A stretch of 45,329 nucleotides of DNA. Origin: Hydrogenophaga sp. Lineage in GTDB: Bacteria > Pseudomonadota > Gammaproteobacteria > Burkholderiales > Burkholderiaceae_C. The position numbers were made by a program, and so were the translations under genes. The stretch is taken from contig JAABQG010000028.1 of the NCBI GenBank assembly GCA_011391595.1, positions 1 through 45,329 on the forward strand, in the 5' to 3' direction. The stretch's first letter is position 1. Every line of letters starts with the position of its first letter. Positions 1-7,465 of this stretch are shown in pieces. The notes under the pieces are model-generated. The model ran no database searches. It saw nothing but the letters and a program-made list of their open reading frames with translations, and was not told where the DNA came from.

Positions 1-560
1 AGGGCGACCCCAACGCCTTCGCCACGGGCGCGTTCAAGAACTCGGCGCTGGTGGCGGTGTCCACCGGCCTGCTCCGGGGCATGACGCGTGAGGAGGTCGA
101 AGCCGTGATCGGCCACGAGGTGGCGCACATCGCCAACGGCGACATGGTGACGATGACGCTGATCCAGGGCGTGATGAACACCTTCGTGGTTTTCCTGAGC
201 CGGTTGATCGGCTATGCGGTCGACAGTTTCCTGCGCCGCGGCGACTCTGAGAATTCCGGTCCCGGCATCGGCTACATGATCACCACCATCGTGATGGACA
301 TCGTGCTGGGCTTCGTGGCCGCCATCATCGTGGCCTGGTTCAGCCGCCAGCGCGAGTTCCGCGCCGACGCCGGCGCCGCGAGCCTGATGGGTCGCAAGCA
401 GCCCATGATCAATGCGCTGGCGCGCCTGGGCGGTGTGCACACGGCCGAGCTGCCCAAGAGTATGGCCGCCATGGGTATTGCCGGCGGCATCGGCAAGCTG
501 TTCAGCACCCACCCGCCGATCGAAGAGCGCATCGCGGCGCTCCAGTCACGTCAGGGCTGA
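1..560 (+). CDS. htpX: Membrane zinc metalloprotease HtpX, 3' part (5' end outside window)
   Basis: HtpX is an inner-membrane M48 protease that degrades damaged membrane proteins. The reading frame is open from base 3, so the start lies upstream; about 185 C-terminal residues are visible against roughly 290 in the family. The zinc motif HEVAH lies near visible residue 38. Two hydrophobic segments follow ([16 protein letters not shown] and [14 protein letters not shown]), then [10 protein letters not shown], which carries the third zinc ligand Glu. The C-terminus has the family's [14 protein letters not shown] signature. An internal GTG at 51 is not a plausible start, because conserved HtpX sequence ([19 protein letters not shown]) continues upstream of it. 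The gene is followed by a hairpin terminator. Confidence 0.95.
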   Translation, partial: GDPNAFATGAFKNSALVAVSTGLLRGMTREEVEAVIGHEVAHIANGDMVTMTLIQGVMNTFVVFLSRLIGYAVDSFLRRGDSENSGPGIGYMITTIVMDIVLGFVAAIIVAWFSRQREFRADAGAASLMGRKQPMINALARLGGVHTAELPKSMAAMGIAGGIGKLFSTHPPIEERIAALQSRQG

Positions 561-582
561 ATCGAGCCCCCAGTGCCGATAC

Positions 583-624
583 GGCCCCCGACAGCCTGTC
601 CAGGTCGTCGGGGGGCCATTTTTT
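583..624 (+). terminator. Rho-independent terminator of htpX
   Basis: A GC-rich stem (GGCCCCCGAC at 583-592 with GTCGGGGGGCC at 607-617, one bulged G) is followed by a T-rich run at 619-624. It lies 23 bases after the htpX stop codon, in the gap before the convergent FAD dehydrogenase gene. The rest of this gap (625-737) is AT-richer and shows nothing I can name. Confidence 0.85.
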
Positions 625-737
625 CAGGTTTATTGAGTCAAATACGGCCATTTCCAGCGTGGAATGGTCATAGGTTGCTATCTATTCTTATTTACCCCGG
701 GCGCTCCGCCGTGCGCTGTTGACCGGGCATCCCGCCC

Positions 738-2516
738 TCAAGCCAGCCCGAGCAGGCTGCGCGCCACGGCCTCGCCGACCTTGATGCCGTCCACGCCGGC
801 TGACAGGATGCCGCCGGCGTAGCTGGCGCCTTCGCCGGCCGGGTACAGGCCCCGGGTGTTCAGGCTCTGGAAATCGTCCCCACGGCCCATCTTCAGCGGT
901 GACGAGGTGCGCGTCTCCACCCCGGTCAACAGGGCATCGTGCTGGTCGAATCCCCGGATCTTGCGGCCGAACACCGGCAGGGCTTCGCGCAGGGCTTCAA
1001 TGGCGTAGCCGGGCAGGGCGGCATGCAGGTCGCCCAGCAGCACGCCGGGCTGGTACGACGGCAACACTTCGCCGAGCTGGGTGGACGGCTTGCCCGCGAT
1101 GAAATCGCCCACCAGCTGGCCTGGCGCCTCGTAGTTGCTGCCACCCAGCACGTAGGCGTGCGATTCGAGCTGGCGCTGCAGCACGATGCCGGCCAGCGGA
1201 TGCCGGGCTTCGGTACGCAGGCTTTCCGCGCCATACGTGCGGCCCAGCGTGGCCTCGAACGCGGCCGGATCGGTGGGGTAGTCGCGGGGATCGATGCCGA
1301 CCACCATGCCGGCGTTGGCGTTGCGCTCGTTGCGCGAGTACTGGCTCATGCCGTTCGTCACCACTCGCCCCGGTTCCGAGGTGGCCGCGACCACGGTGCC
1401 GCCAGGGCACATGCAGAAGCTGTAGACCGTGCGGCCGTTGGCGGCGTGGTGCACCAGCTTGTAGTCGGCCGCGCCCAGCAGCGGATGGCCGGCGTGGCGG
1501 CCCCAGCGGGCGCGGTCGATCACGCCCTGCGGGTGCTCGATGCGAAAGCCGATGGAAAACGGCTTGGACTCCATGGACACGCCGCGCTCGTGCAGCGCGG
1601 CGAAGGTGTCGCGCGAGCTGTGGCCGAGCGCCAGGACGACGTGGTCGGCACGCAACTCAACCACGTCGCCCGTCGCCTGGTTCAGCACCTTCAGGGCGCG
1701 CAGGTGGCGGCCGGTGGGGCCGTCTTCGATCACCACGTCGGTCACGCGCTGCTCAAAGCGGATCTCGCCGCCCAGCGCGATGATCTGTTCGCGCAGGTTT
1801 TCCACGACGCGGACGAGCTTGAAGGTGCCGATGTGCGGGTGCGCTTCGTAAAGGATTTCAGGTGGCGCGCCAGCTTTGACGAACTCCTGCATCACCTTGC
1901 GCCCCAGGTGGCGCGGGTCCTTGATCTGGCTGTAAAGCTTGCCGTCGCTGAAGGTGCCGGCGCCGCCTTCGCCGAACTGCACGTTGGATTCGGGGTTGAG
2001 CACGCGCTTGCGCCACAGGCCCCAGGTGTCCTTGGTGCGCTCGCGCACGGTCTTGCCGCGCTCCAGCACGATCGGCATGAAGCCCATCTGGGCCAGCACC
2101 AGCGCAGCAAAGATGCCGCAGGGGCCGAAGCCGACCACCACGGGGCGCACCGGCAGATCTGCGGGGGCCCGCCCGACCGGATGCCAGGCCATGTCGGGCG
2201 TGGCCTGGATGTGCGGGTTCGTGGTGTGCCGGGTCAGCAGGGCGGCTTCCTGCGCGGGGTCGGCCAGGCTCACGTCCGCGATGTAGACGGCCAGCAGGTC
2301 CGCCTTGCGGGCGTCGAAGCTGCGCTTGAAGACGTGCAGGGTGGCGAGGTCTGTCTGCGGCAGTCCCAGTGCCTGCGCGGCAAGCCGGCGCAGCGCCGCT
2401 TCGGGGTGCGGCGCGGGCTGGCGGTCTGCGTCGGTTTCGGTGGGCGCATCGGCGGCACGCCGGGCGTCCACTGGCAGGGCCGACAGCGGGAGTTTGAGTT
2501 CGGAAAGGCGGATCAT
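738..2516 (-). CDS. FAD-dependent dehydrogenase, COG2509 type
   Basis: This is a 592-residue flavoprotein of the NAD(P)/FAD-dependent oxidoreductase superfamily, of the kind annotated as uncharacterised FAD-dependent dehydrogenase (COG2509). A roughly 125-residue N-terminal region precedes the dinucleotide-binding motif VVGFGPCGIFAALVLA, followed by an acidic end of strand two (VLERG). Later motifs include NVQFGEGGAGTFSDGKL, a second Rossmann-like stretch ending VLALGHSSRD, and a C-terminal FAD-binding segment GLYPAGEGASYAGGILSAG. The family's length and architecture are matched. The physiological substrate is not known. ATG at 2516 is preceded by GAGGA about five bases upstream. It is the last gene of a minus-strand row, 79 bases after cysK. 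Confidence 0.85.
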   Translation of the reverse strand: MIRLSELKLPLSALPVDARRAADAPTETDADRQPAPHPEAALRRLAAQALGLPQTDLATLHVFKRSFDARKADLLAVYIADVSLADPAQEAALLTRHTTNPHIQATPDMAWHPVGRAPADLPVRPVVVGFGPCGIFAALVLAQMGFMPIVLERGKTVRERTKDTWGLWRKRVLNPESNVQFGEGGAGTFSDGKLYSQIKDPRHLGRKVMQEFVKAGAPPEILYEAHPHIGTFKLVRVVENLREQIIALGGEIRFEQRVTDVVIEDGPTGRHLRALKVLNQATGDVVELRADHVVLALGHSSRDTFAALHERGVSMESKPFSIGFRIEHPQGVIDRARWGRHAGHPLLGAADYKLVHHAANGRTVYSFCMCPGGTVVAATSEPGRVVTNGMSQYSRNERNANAGMVVGIDPRDYPTDPAAFEATLGRTYGAESLRTEARHPLAGIVLQRQLESHAYVLGGSNYEAPGQLVGDFIAGKPSTQLGEVLPSYQPGVLLGDLHAALPGYAIEALREALPVFGRKIRGFDQHDALLTGVETRTSSPLKMGRGDDFQSLNTRGLYPAGEGASYAGGILSAGVDGIKVGEAVARSLLGLA

Positions 2517-2595
2517 GGGGGTCCTCGTGGCTCGTGGCGATCAAGCAGAGGGCGCCATGATAAGGCGCGGCGCCGGGCGTGGGGGTCTAGCCCGT

Positions 2596-3516
2596 TCAGG
2601 GTGCCGGCAGGAAGCCCTCGACCGACAGGTAGCGCTCGCCGGTGTCGTAGTTGAAGCCGAGCACGGTGGCGCCAGCCGGCAGATCCGGCAGCTTCTGCGC
2701 AATGGCGGCCAGCGTGGCGCCGGACGATATGCCGACCAGCATGCCTTCTTCGCGGGCGCAACGCCGGGCCATCTCGCGCGCGGGCTCCGCGTCCACCTGG
2801 ATCACACCGTCGAGAAGGCTGGTATCGAGGTTCTTCGGGATGAAACCCGCGCCGATGCCCTGGATCGGGTGCGGCGCCGGCTGGCCGCCGGAAATCACCG
2901 GGGAGGCGGTGGGTTCGACCGCAAACACCTTGAGCCTGGGCCAGGCCGCTTTCAGCACTCTGGCGCAGCCCGTGAGGTGGCCGCCGGTGCCCACGCCGGT
3001 GATCAGCGCGTCAATGCCGTCGGGGAAGTCGGTCAGGATCTCCTGCGCCGTGGTGCGCACATGCGCGTCGATGTTGGCGGGGTTTTCGAACTGCTGCGGA
3101 ATCCAGGCGCCGGGGGTGGCGGCCTTCAGTTCCTCGGCGCGGGCGATGGCGCCCTTCATGCCTTTTTCGCGCGGCGTCAGGTCGAAGCTGGCGCCATAGG
3201 CCAGCATCAGGCGACGCCGCTCGATGCTCATGCTGTCGGGCATGACGAGGATCAGCGGGTAGCCCTTGACGGCGGCCACCATCGCCAGGCCGATGCCGGT
3301 GTTGCCGGAAGTGGGTTCGATGATGGTGCCCCCGGGCCGCAAGGCGCCGGAGCGCTCGGCGTCTTCCACCATGGCCAGCGCAATGCGGTCCTTGATCGAG
3401 CCGCCGGGGTTGCTGCGCTCGGACTTCACCCAGACCGCGTGGCTGTTGCCGAACAGGCGGTTGATGCGGATGTGCGGCGTGCCGCCGATGGATTGCAGGA
3501 CACTATCGAATTTCAT
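2596..3516 (-). CDS. cysK: Cysteine synthase (O-acetylserine sulfhydrylase)
   Basis: This PLP enzyme makes cysteine from O-acetylserine and sulfide in the cytoplasm. The 306-residue length fits CysK. The PLP lysine sits in [11 protein letters not shown], the substrate loop is [11 protein letters not shown], and the phosphate-binding glycine loop is [22 protein letters not shown] and [12 protein letters not shown] complete the fold signature. CysK and CysM are hard to separate by eye; the GIGAGFIP stretch favours CysK. The start at 3516 is chosen because AGGAGACC lies just upstream and the conserved family begins there; the frame stays open upstream but overlaps the amine oxidase gene. It overlaps the end of that gene by 14 bases, so the two are likely co-transcribed. 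Confidence 0.9.
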   Translation of the reverse strand: MKFDSVLQSIGGTPHIRINRLFGNSHAVWVKSERSNPGGSIKDRIALAMVEDAERSGALRPGGTIIEPTSGNTGIGLAMVAAVKGYPLILVMPDSMSIERRRLMLAYGASFDLTPREKGMKGAIARAEELKAATPGAWIPQQFENPANIDAHVRTTAQEILTDFPDGIDALITGVGTGGHLTGCARVLKAAWPRLKVFAVEPTASPVISGGQPAPHPIQGIGAGFIPKNLDTSLLDGVIQVDAEPAREMARRCAREEGMLVGISSGATLAAIAQKLPDLPAGATVLGFNYDTGERYLSVEGFLPAP

Positions 3517-4669
3517 GGCGTTGGTCTCCTGGGGAGTGATGGGCGCCTCGTCCGCATGGGCGCCGTTGAAGAATCTGCTGCGCGGCCTGCTGCCCCGACA
3601 GGAAGGCGCCGCCGCAGGTCTGGGCGAGGTCCTGCGCGACCGCTTCGCCGGCGAAGTAAAGGCGCTCTTGAACCGGCATGCCCAGCCATTGTCGCGCCTG
3701 GCCGCCACCGGGCTTCAAGTAGGCATAGCCGCCCCGGTGCAAGGGGTCTGCCGCCCAGTTGGTGAACGCGCCGCGCACCAGGCGGCGCGCTTGCAGCGGG
3801 CCGACACACTGCACCAGCCGGGCCAAGCCCTCCTGCACGGCCAGCGCTTCGGGCAGCGCCGCGAGCGCTTCGCCATAGGCGCCGCCGACCAGGCCGACCA
3901 CCAGATTCGAGCCGAAGGGGTGGCACAGGAAATGCAGCGTCTGCCCCACAGCCGGCATTGCCTCCATCACCCAGCCCGAGGGGGGCAGGCCGGCAACGGG
4001 GCCGTCGAACTCCAGGATGATCTTGGCGAAATGGCCCATGGGCAACGCGTCGAGTGCGCGCAGCGTGTCCAGCGGCAGGCCGGGCAGGAACCGAATGCCT
4101 TCGGCGCGCAGCACGCCGGTGGAGACGGTGACGATGCAATCGCGCGCCAGCCAGTTGGGCCGGGTCAGGCCGTGCAGTTGCAGGCCATGGATGGAAAGCT
4201 GGCTGCTTTCCGCCCCGGCGTCGAGCGGGCCCAGGGCCTCGCTGGCCCAGCGTTCACTCCAATGGCCGAGGTCGCTCAGGGTGGAGAGCGCTGCGTCCGG
4301 CCCCTGGTGGGCGTCGATGCGCTGCTCCAGCTGCTCCACCGCCGCCAGCGCGAGCGCTTCGTCGTCCGGGGGCAGGCGCCGGCCCTGCGCATACAGGTGC
4401 CAGGGAGCGTGGTCATGCGCCATGAACGAAAGGCCCATGGAGCGCGCCAGCGGGGTGAAGGGGTTGTGGTCGGCCTGGTGCAGCCAGGCACAGCCGCGGT
4501 CGATCGGGGCTGAAAACGTCGTCTGGTCGGTCCAGGCGCGGCCACCGACCCGGTCGGCGGCCTCCAGCAGCACCGCCCGCCCTGCGCTCTGCAAGTGCCA
4601 GGCTGCGGCCAGGCCGGCGGCGCCGGCGCCGATGATGAGGGTGTCGATGGTGGCGGGCAGGGTGGACAT
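3503..4669 (-). CDS. Flavin-containing amine oxidase-like protein
   Basis: A 388-residue flavoprotein of the monoamine oxidase/NAD(P)-binding Rossmann family. The N-terminal FAD motif is [17 protein letters not shown], followed by [15 protein letters not shown], the typical GG motif of amine oxidases. The C-terminal FAD-binding stretch is [20 protein letters not shown]. Its oxidised substrate cannot be read from the sequence. The start at 4669 was chosen because the FAD motif begins nine residues later and GGAGA lies about seven bases upstream; an upstream extension to 4900 would run back through the rnpB gene on the other strand. The stop codon lies inside cysK, so the pair is probably one operon. 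Confidence 0.85.
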   Translation of the reverse strand: MSTLPATIDTLIIGAGAAGLAAAWHLQSAGRAVLLEAADRVGGRAWTDQTTFSAPIDRGCAWLHQADHNPFTPLARSMGLSFMAHDHAPWHLYAQGRRLPPDDEALALAAVEQLEQRIDAHQGPDAALSTLSDLGHWSERWASEALGPLDAGAESSQLSIHGLQLHGLTRPNWLARDCIVTVSTGVLRAEGIRFLPGLPLDTLRALDALPMGHFAKIILEFDGPVAGLPPSGWVMEAMPAVGQTLHFLCHPFGSNLVVGLVGGAYGEALAALPEALAVQEGLARLVQCVGPLQARRLVRGAFTNWAADPLHRGGYAYLKPGGGQARQWLGMPVQERLYFAGEAVAQDLAQTCGGAFLSGQQAAQQILQRRPCGRGAHHSPGDQRHEIR

Positions 4670-4729
4670 GCGGGCATCTCCGCTGAAGGCACGGTTCAGG
4701 GACGTCCGCAAAGCATACGGTATCGCGGT

Positions 4730-4735
4730 GATAAT
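4730..4735 (+). promoter_or_regulatory. Probable -10 element of rnpB
   Basis: The hexamer GATAAT at 4730-4735 lies nine bases before the predicted 5' end of the RNase P RNA. No good -35 hexamer is visible 16-18 bases upstream. The same hexamer recurs before several start codons in this window. Confidence 0.5.
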
Positions 4736-4744
4736 CCCCATCGT

Positions 4745-5065
4745 GAAGTCTGCCAGACCGCCGCTGGTGCAATCTGGGAAACCAGGCACTGGAGGAATGT
4801 CCGGACTGCGAAGGGCAGCGTAGCAGCTAACGGCTGTCCACCGTGAGGTGAGGATCAGAGCAACAGAGACGAGCCGATTCAGTTCGGGTGAAACGGGCAA
4901 TCTCTACGCGCAGCAATACCAAGTAGGCACACGTTGACGGGGCCCCCGGAGTGTGCGGGTAGGTAGCATCGAGCCGTCAGGCGACTGGCGGCCCAGAGTA
5001 ATGGCGGTCACATCGCGGGTAACCGCGGTGCACAGAATCCGGCTTATCGGCGGGCTTCACACTTT
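4745..5065 (+). ncRNA. rnpB: RNase P RNA, bacterial class A
   Basis: This is the catalytic RNA of RNase P, which removes 5' leaders from tRNA precursors. The 5' end GAAGTCTGCC pairs with GGCGGGCTTC near 5049-5058 to form helix P1. Conserved core pieces appear in the expected order: GAGGAATGTCCGGACT (from 4791), the CAGAGCAACAGAGA block (from about 4856), GGTGAAACGGGCAATCTC, GCAGCAATACCAAGTAGGCA, and near the 3' end GAATCCGGCTTATCGG. The length of about 320 nt is right for this class. A run of six T follows at 5063-5068 and probably ends transcription. The gene fills the only gap above 300 bases in the window, between the divergent amine oxidase gene and the convergent Rrf2 gene. Ends are good to a few bases. 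Confidence 0.93.
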
Positions 5066-5100
5066 TTTGTCCAGGCACTGCCCCCCGGGCGCGGCGCCGT

Positions 5101-5631
5101 TCAGCGGCCGGACAACAGAAATCCGCCGAGGGCAAACACCGAATTGGGCGTGCTCGGGCGCACCGGCTCAGACGGGGGCTGCTTGTAGACGCCGCGGCGC
5201 ACGGTCTTTTGCTCGATCTGCACGCCACGCGAACGTTGCTCGCTGACCAGCGAGTGCAGGGTGATGGATTGCAGGTGCGCGATCATCCTGGCGTTCAGCG
5301 TTGCCCAGAGTTCAGCCGTCATGGCCGCGGCGCCGTCGGTGATGCCGTTGCCCTCCGCTTCACCATCACGCAGATCGCCCTCCACCGCGCCGATGATGTC
5401 GGCCACCGTGATCGCTTCAGCGCCCCGTGCCAGCGCATACCCGCCGCCCGGCCCGCGCGTGCTCTCGACGAGGCCACGCTGGCGCAGCTTGCTGAACAGC
5501 TGCTCCAGGTACGAGAGCGAGATCTGGTGGCGCGCTGCAATGTCGGCCAGTGAAACCGGGCCTGCGTTTTCGCGCAGTCCCACATCGATCATGGCCGTGA
5601 CGGCAAAACGACCTTTGGTGCTTAAACGCAT
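5101..5631 (-). CDS. Rrf2-family regulator, IscR-like but without iron-sulfur ligands
   Basis: A 176-residue Rrf2-type winged-helix DNA-binding protein. The N-terminus MRLSTKGRFAVTAMIDV and the helix-turn-helix (SLADIAARHQISLSYLEQLF) with wing STRGPGGGYALAR are very close to IscR. In IscR a loop with three cysteines and a histidine holds a [2Fe-2S] cluster; here the matching segment (about residues 90-110) has none of them, and the whole protein contains no cysteine. It therefore cannot bind a cluster in the IscR way. ATG at 5631 is preceded by AGGAG. It is divergent from the NhaR-like gene and converges on rnpB. Its target genes are unknown; it is not beside isc genes here. Confidence 0.85.
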   Translation of the reverse strand: MRLSTKGRFAVTAMIDVGLRENAGPVSLADIAARHQISLSYLEQLFSKLRQRGLVESTRGPGGGYALARGAEAITVADIIGAVEGDLRDGEAEGNGITDGAAAMTAELWATLNARMIAHLQSITLHSLVSEQRSRGVQIEQKTVRRGVYKQPPSEPVRPSTPNSVFALGGFLLSGR

Positions 5632-5693
5632 GGCAACAACTCCTTGGAGGGTCACGAAGGCTGTGACAAGACAAAGTATATGGAGCAATTCAC

Positions 5694-5738
5694 TTCGTGA
5701 AAAATCGTTTTTTATACAAATACAGTTCGTAAAAAATG
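5694..5738. promoter_or_regulatory. Direct repeat in the divergent Rrf2/nhaR promoter region
   Basis: Two near-identical 13-base units, TTCGTGAAAAATC (5694-5706) and TTCGTAAAAAATG (5726-5738), are 32 bases apart, about three helical turns. The first unit also forms the right half of the inverted repeat TTCAC-TTC-GTGAA (5689-5701). A minus-strand -10 candidate TATACT lies at 5675-5680 and a plus-strand candidate TATACA at 5713-5718. The placement suits an operator controlling both genes; which protein binds is not visible. Confidence 0.45.
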
Positions 5739-5768
5739 AATAATAAGGGCTGTTTCCGGAGTGCAGCC

Positions 5769-6665
5769 ATGAATTTCAAGCACCTTTACTATTTCTGGGT
5801 CGCCGCCAAGGCGGGCGGCATCATGCGGGCCGGTGAACAACTGCACACCACGCCGCAAACCCTCTCCGGCCAGATCAAGCTGCTGGAGGAGTGGCTGGGG
5901 CGAAAACTGTTTCGCAAGAGTGGCCGCCAGGTCGAGCTGACCGAGGATGGGCGGGTCGCGCTGGGCTATGCGGACGAAATATTTGCCCTGGGCGCCGAGC
6001 TTGAGACTGCGTTGCGACAGGCACGCGGCGGCAAGAGGGTGCTGGAGTTCCGGGTGGGCGTGGCGGATTCGGTCGCAAAGTCCGTGGCCTATCGCTTGCT
6101 GGAGCCCGCGCTGTCGATCAATGAGCCGGTTCGCCTGATCGGCAGCGAGGGCAAGTTTCCGGATCTGCTGGCCCAGCTGGCGCTGCACCGTCTGGACCTG
6201 GTGATTGCGGATGAGCCGCTCTCAAAGCGCGTGAGCGTGAAGGCTTTCAACCATCCCCTGGGCACCACGTCGATGAGTTTTTTCGCCACGCCGGCACTCA
6301 GGGCAAAGCTGGTGGGCGGGTTTCCTCAATGCCTGGACGGCGCACCCATGCTGATCCAGGGTGCGGCGTCGTCGGTGCGCCAGCAGCTGGAGGGCTGGCT
6401 GGCACGTCACCAGATTCACCCGCGCGTGGTTGCCGAGTTTGACGACGGCGCCTTGATGACGGCCTTTGGCAGAGAGGGGCGCGGCGTCTTCATGTCACCC
6501 AGTGTGCTTGAGAACGAGACCGTGGCCCAGTTCGGTGTCGAGGTGATCGGGCGCAGCAGCGAATTGATCGAGGAATTTTTTGCCGTCTCCGTGGAGCGGC
6601 GCATCACGCACCCCTGCGTCGCGGCAATTACCCATGCGGCGCGCGGCCAGTTGTTCAGCGCCTGA
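5769..6665 (+). CDS. nhaR: LysR-family transcriptional activator, NhaR-like
   Basis: A 298-residue LysR-type regulator. The N-terminal helix-turn-helix begins HLYYFWVAAKAGGIMRAGE and continues LHTTPQTLSGQIKLLEEWLG, a wording characteristic of NhaR, which in E. coli activates the sodium/proton antiporter gene nhaA in response to sodium. The rest is the usual ligand-binding domain. No antiporter gene lies next to it, so the target here is inferred only from the family. The start at 5769 is preferred over the ATG at 5736 because GGAG lies about eight bases upstream of it and the family sequence begins there. It is divergent from the Rrf2 gene and ends two bases from the convergent pseudouridine-synthase-like gene. 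Confidence 0.85.
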   Translation: MNFKHLYYFWVAAKAGGIMRAGEQLHTTPQTLSGQIKLLEEWLGRKLFRKSGRQVELTEDGRVALGYADEIFALGAELETALRQARGGKRVLEFRVGVADSVAKSVAYRLLEPALSINEPVRLIGSEGKFPDLLAQLALHRLDLVIADEPLSKRVSVKAFNHPLGTTSMSFFATPALRAKLVGGFPQCLDGAPMLIQGAASSVRQQLEGWLARHQIHPRVVAEFDDGALMTAFGREGRGVFMSPSVLENETVAQFGVEVIGRSSELIEEFFAVSVERRITHPCVAAITHAARGQLFSA

Positions 6666-6667
6666 GC

Positions 6668-7465
6668 TCAGAACCGCTCGTAAGGCATCAGGAATCGCCA
6701 CTGTCCCGCTGGCAAGGTGGACAGCGGCATGCGGCCAATCCGGATGCGCTTCATGCTGACGATCTCGAGGCCGACGCGATCGCACAAATAGGCGATCAGG
6801 CCCGGATGGACGCCCTTGATGGCAAAGCGCAAGCGAGTGGAAGCTTCGCCCGCGCTGGTGATGCTGACCTTGACCGGCGGCAGCGGCCGACCGTCGGCCT
6901 GCAGCCCACGGTTCAGGCGATCGAAGGCGTCCGGCGGAACTTCGCCCTTGATTTCAACTGTAAATTCCTGCTCGATGACACCTGCGTCTTCGCTCAGCTT
7001 GCGCTCGATGCGCCAGTCCTGGGTGAACACCACCAGCCCGCTGGCGCGGCTTTCAAGGGGCCCACACAGCGCTTGATGGAGGGTGTGTTTCTTGAGCAAG
7101 GCAATGCCACTGCGGTCATCGCTGGCGCGGGACTCGGCGGTCACCAGGCTCAGCGCCTGACGCAAGCCCTTGCCCACCCCTTTTATGTCGACGGGTTCCC
7201 CGGTGCCCGCATCGTAGCCCGGGGGCTTGTGCAGCAGGATTGTGACTGCCGCAGGCGCCATCAGGCTGGCGTGAGGATCGATCTCGATGGGCTCGCCCCG
7301 CACGCGAAACTGAGGCTCCTCCACCACGCGGCCCGCCACGCGCACCCACCCTCCTTCAATGTATTGCTCGGCCTCGCGTCGGGAGCAGGCCTTCAGTTCG
7401 GCGACGCACTTGGAGAGTCGAATGCCTTGCGAAACTTCTGGCTGGGCGGTTTGCCGCTGGGTCAT
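6668..7465 (-). CDS. RsuA/RluF-family pseudouridine synthase homologue with degenerate active site
   Basis: A 265-residue protein with an N-terminal S4 RNA-binding domain (RLSKCVAELKACSRREAEQY, about residues 16-35) and a pseudouridine synthase domain of the RsuA/RluB/RluF type (ILLHKPPGYDAGTGEP). Active members carry GRLD followed by a small residue and GL; the Asp is the catalytic nucleophile. Here the aligned segment reads CGPLESRASGLVVFTQDW, so Arg is Pro and Asp is Glu. The usual basic motif near the C-terminus is also replaced (HPGLIAYLCDRVG). It may bind RNA without modifying it. The start ATG at 7465 overlaps the stop of the upstream Nudix-MBL gene (ATGA), implying coupled translation. 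Confidence 0.8.
   Translation of the reverse strand: MTQRQTAQPEVSQGIRLSKCVAELKACSRREAEQYIEGGWVRVAGRVVEEPQFRVRGEPIEIDPHASLMAPAAVTILLHKPPGYDAGTGEPVDIKGVGKGLRQALSLVTAESRASDDRSGIALLKKHTLHQALCGPLESRASGLVVFTQDWRIERKLSEDAGVIEQEFTVEIKGEVPPDAFDRLNRGLQADGRPLPPVKVSITSAGEASTRLRFAIKGVHPGLIAYLCDRVGLEIVSMKRIRIGRMPLSTLPAGQWRFLMPYERF

Noticed and set aside
939..2654. Open frame of 571 codons on the plus strand
   Set aside because: It lies opposite the FAD dehydrogenase gene. Its composition (Ala/Gly/His/Arg-rich) is that of an antisense shadow in high-GC DNA, and it has no recognisable domain.
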